From: Gamarada debralockiae
Taxonomy: Eukaryota; Ascomycota; Leotiomycetes; Helotiales; Hyphodiscaceae
Length of the DNA: 38,001 nucleotides
Assembly (NCBI GenBank): GCA_002803225.1
Contig: NXFV01000368.1
Coordinates: 1 to 38,001 of the forward strand
Direction: 5' to 3'
The position numbers were made by a program, and so were the translations under genes. Shown here one piece after another: positions 31,698-38,001 of the stretch (positions are counted from its first letter, which is position 1; each line of letters opens with the position of its first letter). The notes beneath the pieces were generated by a model, which worked only from the letters and a program-made list of their open reading frames with translations, was not told the origin of the DNA and made no database searches.

Positions 31698-34538
31698 CTA
31701 AAATTTCCCAAGCGGCTTCCTTCCCCACCCATTGATAATTCTCCAGCCTGCACCACAAGCACGTCCTTCCTCGACAATATCTTGTACGCCCTCCAATGTC
31801 CCTTCATCACCTACGGTCTGCACTCTGCATCTCAGAAGCCACTTCTCCCACGCCCACCCCCCAACAATTCCACATACGCTCGCCGCACTTTCCGTGTTGC
31901 CCGTTACCATCGCTTCCAATTCCAGCTTCACCTCCACACCCATGCTATCTCTGGCCGCGACCTTGTTCTCAACCTTCGCGCCCATGGGCAGGAATACCCA
32001 CACTCTCTTGATCCCCATAAACCCAGCATTCTTCAATCTGCTCAGCCAGAGTTTGGTTGGAACAGGGTCGTAGCCAAGGGTCTTGAGATTGAAGCCGAAC
32101 TCCACGCTCTTAGCCAAACCCAAGGGCCCGGCATTCACAATGTCGGAATCCATGATGGAAAACTCAAGGTAACCGCCGGGTTTGAGAATGCGCATGCATT
32201 CCTTTAAGCAGGCTTCCCATTCATCTTCGCCATTCTCGGCCCTTTCCCGAAGAATCATGTAGATATCTCGTGCGGAAATCAAGTCGAATTGATTGTCCTT
32301 GAAGGGGAGTTTGACGATGCGGTCAACTGCGACCTGGCGATGGTTCTTTGGGCCACGGATGTTGGAGTTGGAAAGCTGGCGAAGGGCCTTGGTTGTGATG
32401 GTGTAGACTTTGGTATTAGGATACTCGGACGCACAGTGCCATGCCCAATCACAGGTTGCCTGACCTCCCAGATCCAAGATCCTGGCTCGGTCGCGTGGTG
32501 TTCCATCCAACTTTGGGCCCATAGAGGAGAGTCTTGCGAGACGTTTGGCAACGGGAGCTGCGATCAATCGCCCGCCATTGAGAAGCTTGATGGCTTGGAC
32601 ATTCCAGGTTGCGGGTAACATCTGGCTGATCGCTTCATACTCCTTGTCACGTTTCAACTTCTCTGGGTCCTCGGGGGCAATTTCATCTCCACGAGCAACA
32701 TTGGCTGACATGCGGCGCTTGGCACTCATGGGAACGACGCTGAGCTGGTACTTGCCCAGAAGTTGTGCGCGATGAGCAGCTGGGAATGAAACGCGTTGAG
32801 CTTGAAGTGACTCGAATCTGGGGATTCGGTGAACGAAGGTATCACGGTAGCGAGAGCGTGCGAGGAAATGCTGGAAAGCGCGGTAGTAGGCTGACTCCTG
32901 GCGGCTCATCTTAGGGATCGGGCAAGCAATATCGCCTGAGGTTCGGATAATCGATGTCTCTACAATTTCAGAGAATCGGACAGTTTTGCGGGGTGGAGAT
33001 TCGATTTCTTCCTTCTGGCTCTTCACACTGGATGCGCGCTGCAGAAGAGTGACTTCATCGTCATGATCTTCAGTTGGGTTGATCAACTCGGCAAGGTAGG
33101 AGCTTTGGGCTGTCAACCATATAGCTGTGCGATCAAGATTGGAAATTGCTACATCCTCGAGCTTGCGAGCGTACCCAGCCTCATAATCTGCCAAGATTTC
33201 GTCCGGAACAATTTCTTCTTCAATTGGACTCGATGCTGGAAGGCCTGTGATGGTATCATCCGAGCCTTTGCGGCGGGGCTCCGGACGAACTGTCAAGTCG
33301 GAAGTCCCTTCGTTCAAATTTGGTCTCGCAGTGGGAAGTCCATCAGACATGGTTTCTGGAACTTCGACGATTCGTTCAATTGGGGCCGAAGACCATGGCG
33401 TCCTGTAGAAATGCTCAGCAGTAGTGGATGAAGGCGGGTGAGGTGAGTTTGGAGTGACTGCGACCAAATGCCATGTGTGTCTCGCACGAGGCGATAGAGC
33501 CGAGAAAAATCCTCCAGGTGATGGTATCTCGAGTCTGGTAAGACTGTTCATAGAGCGCTGCTGCCCTGGTGAGAGGACAATGGAGTCATTGCGATGGATA
33601 TTCGTAATGAGTGGCGGTAGGCTCTGTTGCATCTCTCGCACAGGCGACTCGTGAGGAGAGACATGCTCTAACGAGATGACTTGTTCTTCATGCTGGTGTT
33701 CATAAAAGTCGTCCCCGCCCGAAAGGGCTTGCAAAGTCGCCATTGCATCAGGTTGTAGTTGAACTCCGTTACCCCAATTATCTTCACCGCAATTACTCCC
33801 GTTATCAAGCATTGGTGTTGGCGGGGCAGACATCGCAGCCATCTGCTCCGAGGTGAGGCTGCCATCGAGGGAGGGAGGTGCAGAGCAGGAGGGAACCTCT
33901 CGCGACTGAAGGTATTGGAATATCGCGGGAGACATTGGTACTTTCGGTGGTGGTGTGGGAGGTACTGAGGCCGGAGAAATCATAGCCTTGAAAGTGGTGA
34001 TTCCTGGCCATGGATCTCCGCTAGACGGAATGATCAGAGTTGGGAGTGCAGCTCTGCTCGCAGGAGAGCCACCAGATGAACGATCTAACTTCGCTGTCTG
34101 TCGGTTGCTGTTCCTGCGTCTAGCAGCCTTTCGGCTGTCTTCCTCGTCTGAGGATACATCGTAGAGATCGTCAAACTCAGTGGCATCTGTCGAGTAGCTG
34201 TTTCTTGTCCAAGGTGCTGAGGAAGGAGCAGGAGAATTGCTCTCGGAATCTGAAGATGCTGAGGAGTAGGGAATGGTCGCTGACATGAAGTGGTTGCCTC
34301 GAGGTGTTGGGAAGTGGTCGCTGAGTGGGGAAAGCCAGTCCGCCTTCTTTGGGGACCTAGCCTTCGGAGATCTGTTCTGAAGAGATCTGTCTCGACCTCT
34401 CCGCACGTCTATGAATGATCCTCGATTCGATTCTTCGTCATCTTCCATTATCGTATTAAGTGACCGCCGGCGTCTGCGGTCCTGCCCAGCGGACGGCGGT
34501 CTGTAAGTCGTAGATGGAAGGAGATCTAGTGTAGCCAT
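31698..34538 (-). CDS. Large protein with C-terminal SAM-dependent methyltransferase domain
   Basis: One exon of 946 residues from ATG 34538 (A at -3, G at +4). The first 430 residues or so are low-complexity, rich in Ser, Pro, Asp and Arg (RRRRRSL, RSPKARSPKK, DVSSDEEDS, PPTPPPKVP) and probably disordered. A middle part (YRAFQHFLARSRYRDTFVHR, RAQLLGKYQLSVVPMSAKRR) precedes the methyltransferase fold: RARILDLGGQATCDWAWHCA is SAM motif I (about 686), VKLPFKDNQFDLISARDIYM the post-motif acidic strand and loop, and CMRILKPGGYLEFSIMD (about 780) the C-terminal motif seen in class I enzymes. Known: similar large fungal proteins exist, none that I can name with a proven substrate. Inferred: a regulatory or signalling methyltransferase. 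Motif I has unusual residues after GG (no GxG), so activity is not assured. It ends 185 bp from the HET gene, tail to tail. Confidence 0.85.
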   Translation of the reverse strand: MATLDLLPSTTYRPPSAGQDRRRRRSLNTIMEDDEESNRGSFIDVRRGRDRSLQNRSPKARSPKKADWLSPLSDHFPTPRGNHFMSATIPYSSASSDSESNSPAPSSAPWTRNSYSTDATEFDDLYDVSSDEEDSRKAARRRNSNRQTAKLDRSSGGSPASRAALPTLIIPSSGDPWPGITTFKAMISPASVPPTPPPKVPMSPAIFQYLQSREVPSCSAPPSLDGSLTSEQMAAMSAPPTPMLDNGSNCGEDNWGNGVQLQPDAMATLQALSGGDDFYEHQHEEQVISLEHVSPHESPVREMQQSLPPLITNIHRNDSIVLSPGQQRSMNSLTRLEIPSPGGFFSALSPRARHTWHLVAVTPNSPHPPSSTTAEHFYRTPWSSAPIERIVEVPETMSDGLPTARPNLNEGTSDLTVRPEPRRKGSDDTITGLPASSPIEEEIVPDEILADYEAGYARKLEDVAISNLDRTAIWLTAQSSYLAELINPTEDHDDEVTLLQRASSVKSQKEEIESPPRKTVRFSEIVETSIIRTSGDIACPIPKMSRQESAYYRAFQHFLARSRYRDTFVHRIPRFESLQAQRVSFPAAHRAQLLGKYQLSVVPMSAKRRMSANVARGDEIAPEDPEKLKRDKEYEAISQMLPATWNVQAIKLLNGGRLIAAPVAKRLARLSSMGPKLDGTPRDRARILDLGGQATCDWAWHCASEYPNTKVYTITTKALRQLSNSNIRGPKNHRQVAVDRIVKLPFKDNQFDLISARDIYMILRERAENGEDEWEACLKECMRILKPGGYLEFSIMDSDIVNAGPLGLAKSVEFGFNLKTLGYDPVPTKLWLSRLKNAGFMGIKRVWVFLPMGAKVENKVAARDSMGVEVKLELEAMVTGNTESAASVCGIVGGWAWEKWLLRCRVQTVGDEGTLEGVQDIVEEGRACGAGWRIINGWGRKPLGKF

Positions 34539-35814
34539 TTTGTCGCTCCAAAGAACGCCTTATGAAAATGCTGCGTCCCTGACCGACTTGAAAGTAGAAG
34601 AAAGTTGTTTTGGCGTCCAGCGTCAGTTCAGTAGAAAATAATATTATAAACGATAGTATGCTTCGATCAACGAAGACTTTCAAAGCAGGCGACGCCAGCA
34701 ACAGCAACAACAATAATGAATGACAAGAAATGGTAAACTAGGCAAGTTTCCTGGGTAGTCGAGTGTTTATACAGGTCAAAATCAATTTTGCCAGCGCGAC
34801 GCTCTCACTGGCTAGCGCTAATGTCAGACAGGGACATGGAGCTCGGTCCCAATCTGGGCTTGCAGTATTAAGTGACCGGCATGTGTAACTACTAGCGCCG
34901 AGTTGCTCTTCTGTACATGGGGAGACGAACTGCAAAGAGTTGGACGAGCAGCAGTTTATCATGCTATTGCTAACGTGATGTTAGACTGCTTCTCTCGGTA
35001 TCCAATGATAACAGAATTGCAACAATTCTGCAGACAACATCCCCACAATAATCTCACTAGCCAAAATTAGATATTTCTAGGGTGGTTAGCACTGGATATG
35101 ATTGGCGCTGCTGTGCAGACGTGTGCAACGAATGAGAGCGCTTGGCGTAACGCACTCGCGAACTTGGGCGCGTAAATCTAGCGTGAATAACCTCCTCGAG
35201 TTGAGCGCATACTGAAAGACACTGTATGACTGGACAGCAAATCTCCTCATGAGGCAATAGAGGCTCAAATGCTTCATCCGATTAAGGAGCTCTAGATAGG
35301 CGATTTTCTTGAACATCGTGGAAGTACCGTGGTTGGAGCCGCCTGCATGAACTGTTGATCTCGAAATAGGAGTCCGGTTACGACTTCAGAAGTATTGAAG
35401 TTAAAAATAGAATTCTAACGGCGTGTAGAAGAACTTAATTTAATGACAATAGTCTAGAGAGAAAAGGATGTTGCTGTTGGTGGAGTTGAGGTCGAGTACA
35501 AAGTTCAGTGGTTTGAAGAGAAATGCCGCGAAAGCAGCGAATCTCGCTTACCCACCGAAAGTCTTGGCAGTACCATGTGATAACAGCTGTCCCAGATGGG
35601 GACTTGTCTCCTTGTCTCACCCCACTGAGACTATACCCGCCTTCTGAAGACCGGTTCCAAAGGGCAAGTGCCTTGAATATCGGGTCACGCAGATTGTTGT
35701 GAAAGTCGCCTCTATCACGTGACCAAAACCATGTTGTCTCTCGTCAGAAGAACCCCACGGACCAGACTGGATGTCTAATTGGTCTATAATTCAGCATGGC
35801 CGATCTATGTCTGT
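34539..35814. other. Intergenic region
   Basis: About 1.28 kb. The part next to 34539 is the promoter of the methyltransferase-domain gene; the rest has small frames on both strands without recognisable product. A TCACGTGACC (CACGTG E-box) is present at about 35716-35725. Confidence 0.4.
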
Positions 35815-37158
35815 CTATTTTCCTTCTGCCACCTCCTCAATGTTCTCAATCACCACCCCAACCGGGTCATAAGACTGCATTTCAGCCTGTACAGCTTTCG
35901 CTTTCTTCATGTACTTCGGATCCTCGAAAATCCTCGCCACTGCCAGACGCACCGCTTCAGGTGTAGGCTGATGAGTCTTCATAACAATGCCGACTTCAGC
36001 CCATTCCACACGCATGGCATTGTCCGGCTTATCTGCCCCAGTTCCAGCCACAATCAACGGAACTCCATGACTCAAAGCATGTTGAACAGCGCCATAGCCT
36101 CCATTTGTGACCATAACGTCCGAATGCTCGAGCATCTCGTCGTATGGAATCCAATCTGATACTCGAGCGTTCTCTGGCACGAATGTTCCTTCAGGGAGTG
36201 TGAAGCCTTTCTTTCCCAGTGCCGCGACAACGATCACATCCATGCTGTCCTTGAAAGCGTGAATGGTCGGAATGATAAGGTCTTTGCTTTCCGTCGCCAT
36301 CGTGCCCTGAGAGACGAAGACTATTTTCTTCTTCTCCGCATTGACAGCGATATCATCCCACCACTCAGGAAAATTGACAAACGGGTCACGAAGCCCTGGT
36401 GGAAGTCCGCCTGAGAATCGGAAACCAGGTGGAGCGTCCGAACGTGGAAACTCTATTGAAGGAGCGCACATCTGAACGAATCGATCCGGACACACGTAAT
36501 TGGCGTCGGTGTTGAAAATATCTGGCACAGTGGCACCCATTTCCTGTATGATCTCCTCGAATCGTTTCTGTGATTCAGCCCATCTCTCCTCCCGATCCTT
36601 CTTCGTCAACTCAAGGTTCGTCGCCCGACCCTCCGGAGAACTGTCTGGATAGAATCCTACGCCAGGAATTGGTTTGAGATCGATGCTTGATAGAAAGACC
36701 GGAATAATGCCCACGCCAATATACCCCGCTGGACGAATTCCAGGCGCACCCAGAATACCAGGTAGGACTCCCTTGAAAGCTCCCTCAAAGACTACAACGA
36801 TCTTTGCACCTGGAGCTTTCTTTTGAATGATCCTCAACCCTTCCTGGATACCCTGATACTGAGAAGGCATTACATCAACAAAGACTCGCCTGCCAACCTC
36901 ATCCTTAGTTGGAGGAGGAACCCTTTGGAACAACTCATGAAATTCCCCAATTCTTTGCTCATCTAGATCCGCTTCGCCTGTCAACGAAACAAATGTGGCT
37001 CTGATGCCCTCGATGCTCTGCTTGTATTCTCTTCCTGTCAGGAATGTCACATCGTACCCTCGTGCTATGAGTTCTCTTGCAACAGCTCTCAACGGCATCA
37101 CGTGTCCATAAACTGGGGTCGCGCAGACGAGCACCTTCGGCTTGGTTGAGAGGCTCAT
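35815..37158 (-). CDS. Family 1 (UGT/MGT-like) glycosyltransferase
   Basis: One exon of 447 residues from ATG 37158. It should move a sugar from a nucleotide-sugar donor to a small molecule. The N-terminal acceptor-binding Rossmann domain begins VLVCATPVYGHVMPLRAVAR, with the HxxP signature of the GT-B/MGT group and the catalytic-type His near residue 19. The C-terminal donor domain shows KIVFVSQGTMATE, ARVSDWIPYDEML and VMVTNGGYGAVQHALSHGVP (around 350), then GTGADKPDNAMRVEWAEVG, which matches the donor-binding motif region of macrolide and steroid glycosyltransferases. The length is normal for the MGT-type subset and shorter than sterol 3-beta-glucosyltransferases, whose PH/GRAM part is absent. 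No signal or anchor is seen, so it is likely cytosolic. Substrate unknown; detoxification of foreign or self-made metabolites is a common role. Confidence 0.9.
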   Translation of the reverse strand: MSLSTKPKVLVCATPVYGHVMPLRAVARELIARGYDVTFLTGREYKQSIEGIRATFVSLTGEADLDEQRIGEFHELFQRVPPPTKDEVGRRVFVDVMPSQYQGIQEGLRIIQKKAPGAKIVVVFEGAFKGVLPGILGAPGIRPAGYIGVGIIPVFLSSIDLKPIPGVGFYPDSSPEGRATNLELTKKDREERWAESQKRFEEIIQEMGATVPDIFNTDANYVCPDRFVQMCAPSIEFPRSDAPPGFRFSGGLPPGLRDPFVNFPEWWDDIAVNAEKKKIVFVSQGTMATESKDLIIPTIHAFKDSMDVIVVAALGKKGFTLPEGTFVPENARVSDWIPYDEMLEHSDVMVTNGGYGAVQHALSHGVPLIVAGTGADKPDNAMRVEWAEVGIVMKTHQPTPEAVRLAVARIFEDPKYMKKAKAVQAEMQSYDPVGVVIENIEEVAEGK

Positions 37159-37329
37159 TTTCGATATCGGATTTGAATCTGGCTTTGGGGACGATTAATG
37201 TGCTCTCAAAGTTCGATTGAAACTGGAACTTTATAGTAGTTCTAGCCGTCTCAGCGTGTTCTCTAAATCACCACAATTGAAAGTAGGATTTTACTTCTTA
37301 CGTCAGCATGCCCGCGGAAATAGGCAAAG

Positions 37330-37870
37330 AAAGGATTTGAAACTTACCAATTTGTGTTTCTGACTTTGTAGTCCCTCCAAATTTTAATGATGGCCTCCTC
37401 AATTGTAAAGCACAGGAGGTTGTAGCCGTTATAGAACTGCCTCCAGTTACCTGCCGGCAATGGTCTACGGTATCCCGTGACTAATACTGCAAACATGTCT
37501 TGAGCATCGACCAGTAAACTTGTGTGATATCCTACATACCTCAAAACTCGCCAAAGATAGATACATAGGTATCGAGAGGTTGTTGATAAGTAATCGGAAA
37601 CTGGCCTGAATGCGGCTGCAGCCAGGATTACAGTAAGGACTTTCTGCGGGCATGGGTCTTGCAGCCCACCCAAATCAATGGCCAGTTCAGCAACGACCTG
37701 TTTCTACAGTGCTTAAGCGCTGACTCAAAACGTAGAGTTTCAACCAAATCTCCCAGCGTCAAATTCCATATCGGCCTCCTGTCGACATCAAGCCTTCGGT
37801 GGAGTGATGCCGGGTCACATGTGAGCGCAAGAAATGCCTCCCAGATCCCGTGATATACCATAAATTCCAA
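37330..37870 (-). CDS. Possible partial gene, unrecognised
   Basis: The minus strand has an open block from 37870 (AFLALTCDPASLHRRLDVD, then IWNLTLGDLVETLRFESALK) and, after a possible GTATGT..CAG intron near 37550-37500, a second open block (LPAGNWRQFYNGYNLLCF, then TIEEAIIKIWRDYK) that ends near a GTAAGT at about 37344. The pieces look coding and splice-like signals separate them, but I cannot join them with confidence and no domain is recognised. The upstream part would be beyond the C run at the window end. It may be a fragment of a membrane or metabolic gene cut by the contig end. Confidence 0.25.
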
Positions 37871-37941
37871 CTCTCCTCGATCGATCGCACTCTGCTAGTC
37901 TTCCCAAGCATTCCCTCATACTCCTACAAACCCCTGGACGG

Positions 37942-37942
<1 letters not shown>

Positions 37943-38001
<59 letters not shown>
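37943..38001. other. Homopolymer C run at contig end
   Basis: The last 59 bases are all C. Fungal genomes do not carry such a run and it sits exactly at the end of the window. The likely cause is sequencing or assembly error (for example a poly-G artefact of two-colour chemistry on the other strand). It is not a telomere, whose repeat would be TTAGGG-like. Confidence 0.85.

Noticed and set aside
37943..38001. Telomere at the window end
   Set aside because: The repeat is pure C; fungal telomeres are TTAGGG-type.
1..38001. CRISPR array, tRNA or rRNA genes
   Set aside because: No regularly spaced repeats with unique spacers and no tRNA-like or rRNA-like sequence was seen; the window is eukaryotic.

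Overview
The window looks like nuclear DNA of a filamentous ascomycete (Pezizomycotina; a leotiomycete-type genome is a guess). Evidence: genes with short introns (42-104 nt) with GT..AG borders and CTAAC/CTGAC-like branch sites, fungus-restricted families (HET, Zn(II)2Cys6, RTA1-like, CYP52- and CYP53-type P450s), a pogo/Fot1-type transposase relic, and a decay pattern that resembles RIP. The last 59 bases are a pure C run, which looks like an assembly artefact at a contig end, not biology.

Left edge (1-about 4,100): a repeat-derived, gene-poor block. It holds the C-terminal end of a dead pogo-like DDE transposase (+), a dead ankyrin-repeat/deaminase-like gene (-) interrupted by a probable solo LTR, and about 1.3 kb with nothing recognisable.

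Middle (4,111-22,554): ordinary gene-rich DNA. In order: a conserved fungal protein with an acidic patch (+), a class V aminotransferase/cysteine desulfurase-like enzyme (-, 4 exons, one GC-AG intron), an Ofd1/Tpa1-type prolyl hydroxylase (+), a CYP52-like P450 (+, 3 exons), a small conserved fungal protein (-), a Zn(II)2Cys6 regulator of Upc2-like build (+), an RTA1-like seven-helix membrane protein (-), a truncated reductase relic (+), ribulose-phosphate 3-epimerase (+, 3 exons) and a CYP53-type benzoate 4-monooxygenase (+).

Right part (22,555-38,001): a decayed region with two stretches of unrecognised minus-strand coding sequence (23,491-23,784 and 24,417-25,990), then a glycerol-3-phosphate acyltransferase (-) divergent from a HET-domain gene (+), a large methyltransferase-domain protein (-) convergent with HET, a family-1 glycosyltransferase (-), and a possible partial gene at the contig end.

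The intact genes do not form one obvious pathway. Several (Ofd1, Upc2-like factor, RTA1-like protein, P450s, GPAT) belong to families that touch lipids, sterols or oxygen, which may be chance. I found no convincing new multi-gene system. The most unusual material is the interrupted deaminase-like relic and the unrecognised decayed family around 24.4-26.0 kb. Intron borders were placed by eye from frame continuity and splice signals, and all family names come from motif recognition without any search.
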